Positions 11,175-22,939 of a DNA stretch of 64,000 nt are shown here, one piece after another. Location of the stretch: NCBI RefSeq assembly GCF_016086655.4, contig NC_052131.2:13933940-13997939 (forward strand), written 5' to 3'. Position numbers and translations under genes: made by a program. This DNA comes from Lepeophtheirus salmonis (lineage: Eukaryota; Arthropoda; Copepoda; Siphonostomatoida; Caligidae). Numbering within the stretch: the first letter of the stretch is position 1; each line of letters begins with the position of its first letter. Below the pieces are notes generated by a model. The model had not been told where the DNA came from. It saw nothing but the letters and a program-made list of their open reading frames with translations, and made no database searches.

Positions 11175-14100
11175 GCTCAACATACACACGATTAGCATCA
11201 CTAGAAATATACATATTGAAAAAGAGTAATAGAATACAATACACATACTATACGACGGTTTTGTTACGAAAAGCAATATTTCATAGTTGCTAAAAAATAT
11301 TTGCTCAAATTGATAAAAGAGACACCCGAATTTTATTAAAGCAAGTACTTATATTTCATTTTTTTCTCTTTATTTCCCTTTTTCTAATTTATCGAATCGA
11401 TTCGATCCTTAACCACACTTTGAAAACATAAATTATAATCATACACAATCAACATAAATATTATGTAGAAAAAATGTTCATAAATAAAAGAATAAATATT
11501 ATAATTATTAGGTTAAAAGTAAATTAAGATCTCGTTAGAAAGAAACAAAAATATACTAATTTAATATAACCATATACAAGTATGTATATGGTTTATATAA
11601 TGGGACCAAGGTTTAATTTGTTACGCATGGATTCAATTTGATATTGCACAATTAGTATTAATTGATCTTACCAATAGAATCAAAATTTTAGATTTAAAAA
11701 AATGTATTTTGCCATTATTTAATTTGTGTTCCTAGGCTATATTGAATAGTTTTTTTTAAAGGTATGTTTCGAATTAGATCAAAGAATTGAAATACAAAAT
11801 AAATATTCTATTAGTAGGATATATTATACATACATTTGAAACTCATACTAAAATATTAATAATTATTTGTTCATTTACAATATACATACTTTACACATAT
11901 ATCAATGGCTGTGAAGGATAATTAATTATGATTACAAATGCAGTTTTTTAATAGAATACAATATTTTAATTTTCTTGTATACTTGTAATTATTTTCATTC
12001 AATACCACTATTAATTTCGTTTTGTTTTTTCACATTTTGTTTCATTATCTTTGTCACAGTTAGTCTTGTCATATTATGTCAAGAAGAGATAATATTTATA
12101 AGACTTAGAACTATAAGAATAATAAGAAGAATTATACCACTTCCTTGAATGAATATACATTTTTAATAGAACAGTTTTTAATATTTTAAAATCAATTCAA
12201 AACATTTACCTATTGTAATAAAATATTATTAGGAAATTAAAAACAATAAGTTACTATTATTGCTAAAATTAATTTAGTTTAGCTATATTTAGAAAAATGA
12301 AAAATCGAGGAAAACGCGGGTATTTGTACAGACGTATTTTTGTGTGTTATATAAATTAAAATCGGAATTAGATAGTTCAAAGTGTATTTTGGCCTTTTTA
12401 TACATGTAAAAAGTGTTTTAAGAGCTAAAAGTCCCTATTTCCGTCGGTTTTTTTTTGGACAACAGTCTTTATTTAATTATAAAGAAATTATCGGAACTTT
12501 AAGAATATATGTCTATCAAACCTCTCGATAAACCTCCTGACGATAATATAAAGATTTTGCGAAATTTTTTAACAATATACTGCATGCCTTTGTGGATTTC
12601 AGGGCTGTCAATATTCAACAAAGATTCATTGCCATCAACATCAAGGGTCTGGAAAATATACCTTTGAATTTAATCAAATCTTCTATATTCTTCGAATTAT
12701 CTCAAAGGAAGAAGCAGTCTCCACAGAAGTCTAAAGCCATTGATTTTCCTTTGTTATACTCTAAGATATTAATTGCAGGAAAGCTTATATCCTATGAGCC
12801 AATATACCCTTACGAACTTAGAGCAATTTTATGGCATCCCCTGTTAGATATACGACCCTTTCCTTGAAAATCCCAAATGCTGATAGCACGTCCTGGATCC
12901 TGGCGGCAACAGAAGTAAAGTTCTATCCATCAGTATCACTCCAACATAAGCTACTAAAGTCAATTCTCTCAAGTTTTAGATTTTCTAACCCAGTCTTTTG
13001 ATTGCTATAATTTATTTTTATATAGTAACAATTATCGATGCGTTTATTAATGATGCTTTTTTAGATTATTAATTAGCTATGAAATCCAAAATCTTTGAGC
13101 AATTGACTATGGTTGCCACAGTGGATTTATACATCTATGGATGTGCCAATTACTTATATAATTCCAAATATTTGATCTGTATTCATTTATAAAATCGCAA
13201 AATATGTAAAAAAAATAAATTAGGAATAGTTGCAAAACTGTATGTTTTTGACTCCGTTACCTTCAAATTTAACACAATATATTTTCTTAATTTAAAGTTA
13301 ATTTAAGATAAATAATTTAAGGAAAACCAGTAAATATTTTTTTACACAAATTGCATTATAGCACAACCTGTATAATGTTGCAACTGTCCCCGTAATCTGA
13401 GACGGTTGAAATAGTTAGAAAATCGATTTTGAGTTAAAAATTAAGAAAAATAGACTTAACAATATTTGTTAAAGAATAAGTTATAAGACTTTTTAAGATG
13501 TGATATAATGGGGAATAAGCCGTGTTAACGTATATTATTTTGAAAATAAAACACCAGAGAGTGGCACTGTCTTGTGTCAAAATAATACAACTCCCTGAAT
13601 GCCTATATTATTATATATAAAGTATATGTGTTTGTTACTCATAGTACTAACAAATTCCCTTGCTACAGACGGTCACACCATTTTTTTTTTCAACTTACTC
13701 ATGCTCCATTAGGCTTCAATCTAAACTATCAGATTAAAATATAATATATTTAGATTATAAATCACGTATCTGTATTATAAACTCACTCCCACAAACCCGT
13801 TCAGGCCATTTTCACAAAAACACTCACAGCAGCTCACTATAACGACTGTGCCATTACAACTGCGACTATAAAATGGCTGAAAATTTTATTTCGAACTGCT
13901 ACCATCGTCACGTTGAGGTCAGAAACTTTTCGAACCACTCTCGTATGTATGTATGCTCTATATAATATATAAAGCAAATACACTATTATAAAAATATATT
14001 TTTTCCTACTATTGAAAAGTTAAATAGCAAATTATTTCTTTGACAGTTGCATTGTGCTTTATATCTGCATATTATATATATTTATAGATAATTATCAATT

Positions 14101-15505
14101 AAAATAATAGAAGAGAGTTTCCATTTAATATGTTACTTTATATTTATATTCGTTTTACATAAAAACAACTCTGGAAATAAACTAAAAACTGTTTCCTCAA
14201 CGGGGGAAATTCTTTGAAGTGATAATAAAAATATTTTTTATCTTTTTATAACACATAATATGTATGCTAATATTTTGTCGGAATTCCAATTTAGAAAATT
14301 ATAAAACAAGTGGAATTCAACATTTTCTTTATTTAAAATTGACGAAACCTTAAAAAAATACAACAGCTATGATTGTTTTTAGGTAATACGTTGGTGCAAT
14401 TTTGTCCGACAATAAGTCTAACTAAAGTTACGCCATTTGATATTTATAGAGTTAAAATACATCAAGAAATAAATGTAAAGTTTATTTTCATATTCTATAA
14501 CTACGGAAAATACGGAAATTGTCGAGAACAGAGAGAGAAAGCTTAAACATTCTGTTTTATTGCGAATTTACAGGGTTTTTTTCGATATATAATTTATGAT
14601 TATATTGGTTCTTCCAACTTTGCATAGTTTTTAAATGATATGATTTTATTTAATAACTTTCAGCCACATGATAATTAGGCTAAATAAAGTTAAAAATATC
14701 AAAAAATATTTGCTTACAAAAACATTAATGATATTTATTTACTAGAAAAGTTGAAAGTTAAATGTAATAATATATTACAGAAATTTGCAAAAAGAAGCTC
14801 TCAGACGAGATTTGTTCTCGTAGAGACTTTCAACTGGTCTTTCAAAAATATATATAATTTTTTTATATTAAATCATTTGTTAATTTTCGTATCTATCAAA
14901 TAAGCTAGGTTTTTATGACGAACCAGTTTCATTTCAATTTTTATTTTATCTTATTAATAAAATATACATACACAAAACATTACAGAGCTATTTGGGCTCT
15001 CTTATTCATAAAGTTCACTGACTCCTGGTTTAGTAACTCTTGTTATATAGTATTAACATTAAAAATCTATATCAAAATTGTTTAACAATACCAACTAATT
15101 AATACTATATTGATTAAATATATAATTTTTTTCTTTTTCCAAATTTTAGATCATATGCTTGATCTAAGAATGCCATTATAGACAATGTCATTTTGCTTAG
15201 GTTATTTCCTTTCCACATGACAACTTTTTGGCACAAGTTGTAATCAAAACTCGTAAAAATTTGAGAAACAAAACGCTCATGTTTGAGACTTTAAGTGTGT
15301 GTTTGAAGAGCTTATGATCCGTAAAATAGACATATCCTTATCTTCAAGATACCACAAGAATATGCAATTAGAATGCTAAGAGTTCTTAAAATCAATTCTT
15401 TTTTTATTAGTTTAAGAATAGCTCTCATTTCAATGTCCAAAGTGTTCGAAGTTAAAACCAATGAGTTTGAATGATTTTTGAAAGTGTTTTTTTGAATTTG
15501 CCCGA
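11175..15505. other. Long AT-rich stretch without a recognised gene
   Basis: Nothing recognisable in 4.3 kb. The 91-codon plus frame at 12592-12867 has a plausible amino-acid mix but no domain I recognise and no supporting splice or start context. A less AT-rich patch at 13660-13950 may be an old repeat; it contains no frame of note. Confidence 0.5.
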
Positions 15506-15510
15506 TAGTT

Positions 15511-15740
15511 ATATGTCCTTGTTAGACTCAGAGTGGAATTGAGAATCGACATCAGATTAATTCCTGACTATGTCCTTGGTAAATACGAAGAGGGGTTTGT
15601 GTTTATTTTCAACCTCTTATAGCTCCTCAATCAACGTCATTTCAGCTAAGCTGCTCTCCTGCAAAGCATTCTTCAAATTGTTGGAACTATCATGTCACTT
15701 TTCGATTTCTTTTGTTATTACATTACGGCAAGTTATGTTC
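15511..15740 (+). repeat. Unclassified interspersed repeat, copy C
   Basis: Starts GTCCTTGTTAGACTCAGAGT and contains AGCTAAGCTGCTCTCCTGCA and ATTCTTCAAATTGTTGGAAC, close to copies B and F. The 61-codon frame at 15570-15755 lies inside the repeat and is probably not a gene. Confidence 0.6.
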
Positions 15741-15744
15741 TATA

Positions 15745-16377
15745 TAACTCTATAGATAAGCATACGGCAAAGTCAAAACTTAGATAAAAAGTAAATATTT
15801 CATAAAGGGGTATTTACTATAACGTTATGATTTTTTTAAATGTTCCTTTGATTGGTTTGATGGAGTTGCACTGATTAAGTATAAGTAAACATTGTAGTAT
15901 TACATTTACTATATCTGACCTAAAAATCTTATTTGAAGTGCATATACATATACCTAGTATATTTCCTTCTCTAGGACGACCAGGATGAGAATTACGCACA
16001 TTGAGTAATGATTTTCGAAGTAGCTAACCACTAAGATAATACGTGGTTTCTGATTTTTTGAAATTTGAATCCCTCTTCATTTCTACGATTAACTTTTTTT
16101 AAATCAGTCAAAATAGATTTAAAAAATTGAGATTTTTGAGCTTTTAAATAGAAATTGAGAATTTTTTTATTGCAGTAACTGACAAACTGTTTTTTTTTAT
16201 ATAAAAAAAGGAATAATATTCTCCCTATAACCCCTTCAAATTAGATTTGTAGTTTTTCTGAAAAATACGTAAGTTAAGGACACTTTTAATTAGACAATAC
16301 GTTCATTGACACCTGAAAGCTCATCAGTAAGTCATTTTTCTTTTGTTCTAATTAATAATCTTCTTTTTATAATAAAG

Positions 16378-16409
<32 letters not shown>

Positions 16410-17340
16410 TGTCAAATGGCTCAAGTCGAAGTTTCCAAAACTCATGATTCGAACATGATACATATGGGGTTATAGAGTTAAAAAACGTACCTATTTAGAC
16501 AAATAATATTTTTAATAATTTTTATTTATTTATAAACGATAATACTCATATAGTTGAATAAAAAGTATTAGCAATAAGAAATTATCTTTGTATTCAAGTA
16601 TATGGGCCTCACTAACACAAAAATCTTCACTCCCACCACCCCTACTTATTCTAACAGGTGATTGATTAAAAATAGTTTTTACTAAGTAATCAACAATTTT
16701 CAACAATTATTGAGTAATACTTCCATAATAACTAATAGTGCTGGGGTTCGGTCAGGAAATTCTTGACGGTCTGAGACCCTTATTATTATAAAAAATCGGC
16801 CTTCACCCGCTTCCACGTCATTTATTTTAGAAAATAATTTTGAGAGAAAAAATTACTTTCTTTTTAATTTAATAGACAAAAAAACACTTATTCGGCCGAG
16901 GCAACATCAATTAAGACCGTACGGTACAAAAAATCAGTTTCGGATTGAGCCTCATCACTAATACCTACCAACAATTTTTTTTTTAAAAGACACAATAATG
17001 TTATCGAACTGATGGATGCATATTGAGAATAAATTATTTTCCCAGCCAAGCATTTCAATGTATTCTTTTTATTTAACATCCATAGAATGAATGACGAGGG
17101 ATTTGGGCTTTATAGAATCTTATTTGTCCATACTTAATACCTACTTACGTCACATATGTACGTCTAAATATTATAAACGTTTAATATGTAAAATACCATA
17201 AATAAATATCTCAAATGGTCATAAATGGTTAGAAAAAGAGAGTGAGATGGGAATAAAGTAAATATGGGTTTGAGTACAAACTCATTCTCTAATAATTTTG
17301 GGTCCCCACTCTATATAAAATATTTTTTTTCAATAATAGA
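15745..17340. other. AT-rich stretch without a gene
   Basis: No homology. It contains an A homopolymer (see separate entry) and a slightly GC-richer patch around 16735-16820 that I cannot identify. Confidence 0.5.
16383..16409 (+). repeat. A homopolymer, about 27 bases
   Basis: Uninterrupted A run. It could be a retroposed tail, but no retrotransposon homology precedes it. Confidence 0.9.
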
Positions 17341-17350
17341 TGATCTACTG

Positions 17351-17607
17351 TTAAGGTGAACCAACTTTTTTAAATTTTGTAATTACCCTTCTGTGAAACC
17401 ATTCTGTCAACAAATATTAATGATATGGCATTCAACGTGTTAAAATACTGAACAATTACTCTTGTAACCAACTGCAGCCTTAAACACATATGAGGAGTGG
17501 AACATTGACCGATGAACAAACAGAATAATATTTTGTTTTTCTTCAAGCCAAATGCAACCATCAAAGGAGCCTCATCTGGTTCACGATCCATCTGTTACCG
17601 ACCCCTG
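17351..17607. mobile_element. Possible hAT-like miniature element
   Basis: The minus-strand end reads CAGGGGTCGGTAAC, a common start of hAT-type elements. The flanking octamers ATCTACTG (17343-17350) and CTCTACAG (17608-17615) match at six of eight positions, as an aged 8-bp target duplication might. The opposite end (TTAAGGTGAACCAAC) is a poor inverted match, so the assignment is weak. The 73-codon minus frame at 17370-17591 fills most of the unit but has no recognisable transposase motif. Confidence 0.3.
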
Positions 17608-17615
17608 CTCTACAG

Positions 17616-18905
17616 TCTAAATTATTTGCACAATAATATATGTAATATGAATTACTTACATACCATTTTTTGGGGCATATTTTTCAAACCTATCACTATA
17701 AAGACCATGAGGAAAGGGGGGTAACAAGACAGTTCAAATAATGGGGATTAGGATGATCACAAAGATAGAAACAAAGATGCGAAAAGAAGACCCCGTAATC
17801 AAAATTTGTGAAAATATACGTGGCTACAATATAATTTTATTTGTCCGCTAGGGGTGTCGAGTATATTTAATTATTACTCTATCATTAATTATACAACTTC
17901 CGTTAATTCACGCTTTTAAATGAATAAAAAAGCATGATAATTTACGTGAATTTAATGAAGCTAACAAGGGAATTTCGCCTACACTTGGTTTATATCCTTA
18001 GAAGACTATATTGTAAAGTGCAAGAAGAATAAAACTTTAAGATTTTTCTACAAAATTCCCAGCCCTATCAAAAAATGAATGTATTAAACTAAAAAAAGAA
18101 TCCTACTATAATTTAATATGATAATTTTGTTTCTCCGTTGATATGCAGGTCATCTCTTTTCTTAGAGTCTCCATAATTCCCTCTATTAATTGATAATTTA
18201 ATTATTAATTTGAAATTCTATAACTTTACATTTATACATACATATATTAGTTCAAATATCTTGTGTTTCTTAGAAATATATTCAAAGTATTATAATTGAA
18301 TACATAAAGATCAAAGTTGCATTTATCAAGATAAATAATTTACTTCTCTGTAAGTTCTATTTTTCATCTAGATATATTTTTTGTTTTTAATTAAGTTTTT
18401 AGAAAAAATTTCCTTTTCTTGAAATTTTCTTTTTGTTTTAAAGAAGTAAGACTTTTTTTTTACATTTTGTAATACTTCAAAGCCTATTTTCTTCAAATAC
18501 TTGATTATGTACAAACCTCATTAGGAGTATGAAATTTGCAGTGATGCTTTTCTCTTCTTTTATATTCGAAATTCTACTTAAAAGTAGCTGTCATGGTATT
18601 TAAACTTTATTAATTTGTATTAAAGAGTATATAGGTATGATTTATTACGTCAGCTTGCATATTACTTACAAACATGTATCTCTTTCCCCAGTGCTGCCAT
18701 TTGTAGGAATTTAATCTCTTGTAGGAATAAATTATATTATTAAAGGAAAATAATTCTTTTTACTTATCCTTACGCAGGGTACAGTGTTACCTCGATAGCA
18801 TAAAAATACCAAGCATATTTTTTTTCTGCTGTCAATTCCATAGTTTCACTTGATACGTCATGGCACTTTCATAATTTATTCTTTTTGATAGATAAACGAA
18901 GTAAT
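17616..18905. other. AT-rich stretch without a gene
   Basis: Nothing coding. At about 18779 the sequence TACAGTGTTACCTCGATAGC resembles a pogo/Tigger-type transposon end, but no partner end or transposase was found. Confidence 0.45.
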
Positions 18906-18909
18906 AGGT

Positions 18910-19605
18910 TATCCAGGTGTGCGCGTCTAAAACTGAACACTCCTTTAAATTTTACGCCATGCACATATTCGTGATTTTATTGAGTTGAAACCGGTTTATA
19001 CGTCGAGACAAGGGTCTTGACTACTTATAAACAAAACTCCAGCAAAATCTAAATAGCAACAGTGAAACAACAACCGATAATATGGAGAGACGTCGAGTCA
19101 CAATTTTGGAACTTTCCACGCGGGGAAAAACTCCCACTGAAATTGCCAAGGTTCTGAACTGCAGCCGCACCACGGTTTACATCGTGGTAGCCAAAGGGAC
19201 TCCTGAGGCGACCACAAAATCTATGTCAAGGCCTCCAAAGTCGGACGAAATGGTTGCTGCCGTGCAAAAGTCTATCGAGGACAAGAGAGGCAAGGTCACC
19301 GTCAGTGGCCTCTCCAGGGAATTCAATGTCAGCAGAAGGACCATGGACCGGCTAGTTAAGAAAGATCTTGGCCTTAAGGTCTTCAAGAGAACCCCTCGTC
19401 AAGCCCTCAAGCCTGTAGACTAGGAAAAACAAGGAAAGAAGGCCTGCAAAGTCCGCTTCCCAAATATTGATGCCCTAAAGAACTCCGTTAACCACCAGTG
19501 GAGAATCATGGAAAAGGAATACGTTGCCAATGTGTGAAAGGGGTTCCAGAGGCAGTTGGAGTCTGTCATTGAAACTGATGGTGGCCAGATTCATAATTTA
19601 TGTGC
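18910..19605 (+). mobile_element. Tc1-like deletion derivative
   Basis: A left end beginning TATCCAGGTGTGCGCG at 18910 lies about 170 bp before the transposase start, the usual distance in these elements, and its inner part (AACTGAACACT) matches the end of the element at 55.7 kb. The coding remnant covers 19082-19605. A matching right TIR could not be found in the following 200 bp, so that end is truncated or too diverged. The missing centre of the gene makes this non-autonomous. Confidence 0.65.
19082..19605 (+). pseudogene. Tc1-like transposase lacking its catalytic core
   Basis: From the start at 19082 the first 113 codons are open and form the bipartite DNA-binding domain: KTPTEIAKVLNCSRTTVYIV (first helix-turn-helix), a basic PP linker, then VSGLSREFNVSRRTMDRLV (second helix-turn-helix) and VFKRTPRQALKP. 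A TAG at 19421-19423 follows. The same frame then continues with KACKVRFPNIDALKNSVNHQ, W..ME.EYVANV, a TGA, and QLESVIETDGGQIHN, which is the C-terminal tail of the same transposase group. The roughly 150-200 residues between, with all three catalytic acidic residues, are missing. So the frame is kept across the deletion and broken only by two stops. The usual terminal stop after GG.I is absent. If made, the first 113 residues would be a DNA-binding protein without catalytic activity. Confidence 0.85.
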
Positions 19606-19609
19606 ATTG

Positions 19610-21610
19610 TACAGCAAAAAATATTATAAAATAACATTTTCTATGGATAACATCATGCTAATCAATTATGAGTATTTTAATGACTACTTAGAGACAGGCC
19701 TCAGTACTTTTTCTATACCCGGGATATTTAATTCAATTTTGAAATTATGGGGAAATAATATGATAGTCTGGGAGTAGTTGATATGATTAGCTTATTTATC
19801 TAAATGACAGAGGATTTTGGTCCTTTTTTCTCTCGTTTCTTTTCGGGGAAAGGTTGCGTGATACAATAAAGGAAACGACGTGAGGGATATTCATCCTTAT
19901 TGTCTTTCTAAAAGGAAAATTAATTTAAACGATAATATCCTAGCAACTAGGATTATGAATCACCATGAAACCTCGTAAGAGAAAAATACTTTATGCTATG
20001 AAAATTTGATTGTTAATTAAGTGGTTGTTAGTTCTAGTTTATCAATGGTTTATAAAGATCTTTCCTTCAGAAAATTTGTATATATGGATCTGCACCATTT
20101 TTTACAATGAATTAATTTAACGTCATTCATAAATAAACGCATTTATGTCGTCATATAAGCTAGTTTTGAGCTTAAGGAATTGTTTGAATTTTTAGTGAAG
20201 GGCTTGTCTCTCCATCGCAATGATATTTGTATTCCCATTACTAAAAAAATTATGATGAATTTTATATCTGCTGTTGATCTCTTTGCTCTTGCACGCCAAA
20301 AAGCTTCAAATATTATGAAAATTTTATTAAAATGAACTTATAGCTAATCATATATTTTTTTCAAAGTTTTTATTTCGACGCACTCATTATTGGTGAACTT
20401 TATGTAGTTACCTCAATCAAATTACTGAGTGAATTAAACATACGTAACACACTTTAAATGTCGTTGTCTCTAAATATCCCAAGATACATTGCTAATAGAA
20501 AGCTCAGGGGTTCCACAATCATTATTAGTTAGTATTTGACTTTTTTTACCTTTTATAGAGACATGCTAAATGTTTGGCCGGTGTATTATGCTCTACATTC
20601 GAAATAAGGCTATTTTGTCAATAATGCTTAAGGCAGATGAAAATAATGCTGGTTTGTACATTTTTCAATGATGAAACCCGTCTATGGTGTAAAAATTTTT
20701 AGGGAAAATTTTGTCCATGCAGCACTTTTTGTATACTGGAGGCGTTAAATAACATTTTATAAATAACTACGCAGATTTCATGATTTTACCCTTTTAATTT
20801 AAGTAACAATTTATAAATTGATATATAATTCTTGCACATATACGATCGCTTAGTTTACTGCAAACTTTAATCATTGTCCTTGATGAGGCTATCTATTATA
20901 CTTGATTTATGCCATATTGAATGATAGGAGTGATAAATAAAATTTGTTTGCCTTTATTCAAAGTGCAGCTGAATCAAATCTAAACAAAAGTTTCAAAATA
21001 AGATCATCTATCATGTTACAAATAGAATCTAATCTGTGAAATATATACTCTTTAATTTACACCATTGTATTTCTTGTCGTGGTGTCGAGATTAAATTATA
21101 TTCGTACATATGTATATGTGTATCTTTGAATTAAAAAAAAAAATGAACTCATTTGTAAAATCGTTTCATTCTATCAAAACCTATTTAAATGCTTATTGTT
21201 AGCCATGACTTTAAAAAGTAATTTATTTTCAATTCATTTTTGAATAATAGAGTATCTTTTTCCTTTTAGTTTCCCTTGAAATCTGTATAACAATCTCATC
21301 CTTTCAAACAAAATACATTTTTATTTATATCAATCTGGTCAAATCAATCTCATAATTGTTGGACATATAATATCTACAATTCGCGTTGTATTGGTCTTTA
21401 TTTAGGACTTAAATTGAGTCCGGTTTAGTCCAATCCCACATTGAGTTCCTTAAAAAAAAAGGAAAACTTTATTCCTCGTGACGTTATTGGGGTGTTTTTT
21501 CCTTATCAATTGATATTATTCAGCTGTACCTCCTGTGAAATGTCCTGGACTGGACTGGACCGAATAAATACGAACTGACAAAATACTACCTACAATAATA
21601 AATAAAGGAC
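19610..21610. other. AT-rich stretch without a gene
   Basis: No recognisable coding sequence. The 3' flank of the preceding element probably lies in the first 150 bp. Confidence 0.5.
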
Positions 21611-21612
21611 TA

Positions 21613-22937
21613 CAGTATGTCCAAGAATTGAGCGTAGTTTAAAAAAAAAATCATGAAATAACCTAAACAAGCGATTTTTTTTGGCGAAAAACTTTATTTA
21701 CTTCCCAATATGACGACATTTATGTCTAATAATTTTTTTCTGCGTTTTGGCATCTCTTCATATAGATTATTCAAATTATCTGGAGAAATTTTCTTCCCAA
21801 ACTTTTGTCAGTTTTTTTAAAAATTCATCCTCTGAAGTTGCTGGCGCATTTTCATTGATTCCCTCTGTACCAAGGCTAACAAATTTTCATTGGGAGACAA
21901 ATCAGGACTGTTGGTAGGAATCCAAGTTGTCTGAAAACCACTTTTGTGCCTTTTTGGAGTTGTGAGCAGGTGCACCATCCTGCTGGAAAATGGCTCTTGA
22001 TGTGTCAGACAACTTTTTCCTCTTCAAAGGAGGTCCAGTTTCTTCAGTACGAGACAATGCTGACATCAGAGACTTTCTGAGAAGCTCCGTTAGCTAGTAC
22101 TAGGCCGTCACAGTTTGGTTTCGTGGAATCAGGTGAAGATCTGACACTGCCTGGTGGCGGATAACGGCCAAAACCTGAATTTTCTGAGGAAATTTTACAG
22201 TTTGAGTGGGTTCCACATCTCCCTTATCTCTTGCCCAAACCCAATCTGTTTGGAGGGTTGGGCATAAAATAGCTCAAATTGACTTTCATCACTGAACAGG
22301 ATATATTTGCAGTCATCTGCAGTCCAGTGTTACCCCTCACGACAGAATTGAAGCCGGGCCTTCCTTTGGTTTTCTGAACGTTTTGGGTGCAGACGAGGTT
22401 TGCATTCAAAGAGTGCCTCAGGTAGTTGTGGTCAGATGATTTGGATATTGGATATCCCTTTGAAGTCAATCTTGCTGCAAATTTCCTTGTGGATTGCCTC
22501 TTGTTGGTCAAAGATTTTGAAATCACCAGTTTGGGAACTTTGCTTATTTTTTCTTTCTTCCTTGACCTTTCTGATTTGCAAGGGTTTTCCATTTCTCCTT
22601 TACTTACACCAATTCTAAATGGTACTGAGATGAATCTGTAACCTTTGAGCAACGTCTCTCTGGCGTGATTCACCCCCTTTCCTGCCAACAGCCTTGGCCC
22701 TGATCTCTAAAGAGTGATCTCTATCCATTTCTGAAATTGAATTTCAACTAACATCTTGTGGTGTTTTCTGAAACTTTTTATACTTATATATGATGCAATC
22801 ATCGAAAATTGCGTCAGAAAAATTCAATATTGTTTTATGATTGTATCAGCCAAGTTTCATTTTATTCCGACCAAAAATATTTTCTGTTCAATATAAAACG
22901 GATTTTTTTATACCACCATCAATTTTTGGACAAACTG
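21613..22937 (-). mobile_element. Tc1-like element, near full length
   Basis: A 1.33-kb unit. The left end after TA (21611-21612) reads CAGTATGTCCAAGAATTGA, and the right end read inward on the minus strand from 22937 reads CAGTTTGTCCAAAAATTGA. The inverted match continues diverged for about 31 bp. The TA expected on the right is not intact. One transposase gene on the minus strand fills the unit, and its length fits autonomous Tc1-like elements. The region around 22300-22640 also contains plus-strand frames that are shadows. Confidence 0.9.
21698..22728 (-). pseudogene. Tc1-like transposase, DDE motif scattered over frames
   Basis: The start is best placed at 22728 (MDRDHSLEIRAKAV); a helix-turn-helix, RDVAQRLQIHLSTI, follows with premature stops. 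The 154-codon open frame 22224-22688 covers the second part of the DNA-binding domain (KGYPISKSS, then YLRHSLNA). The first catalytic Asp appears in another frame as YILFSDESQFELF. FQQDGAPAHNSKKAQKWF carries the second, and after a further frameshift NSPDLSPNENLLAL carries the terminal Glu, so all three acidic residues survive. The distance from second Asp to Glu is now about 29-30 residues rather than 34, so a few codons were probably lost at the frameshift near 21925. The stop at 21698 follows RHKCRHIGK. About 343 codons in all, a normal length. At least three frameshifts and several stops make it inactive. Confidence 0.9.
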
Positions 22938-22939
22938 TG

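Noticed and set aside
12592..12867. 91-codon plus frame
   Set aside because: No domain recognised, no supporting context. Left as part of an AT-rich stretch.
18779..18810. TACAGTGTTACCTCGATAGC as a pogo/Tigger-type element
   Set aside because: Single end only, with no partner and no transposase; noted but not called.
19177..19386. 69-codon minus frame
   Set aside because: Antisense shadow of the Tc1-like DNA-binding domain.
22400..22641. Two plus-strand frames of about 70 codons
   Set aside because: They are antisense shadows of the Tc1-like transposase on the minus strand.
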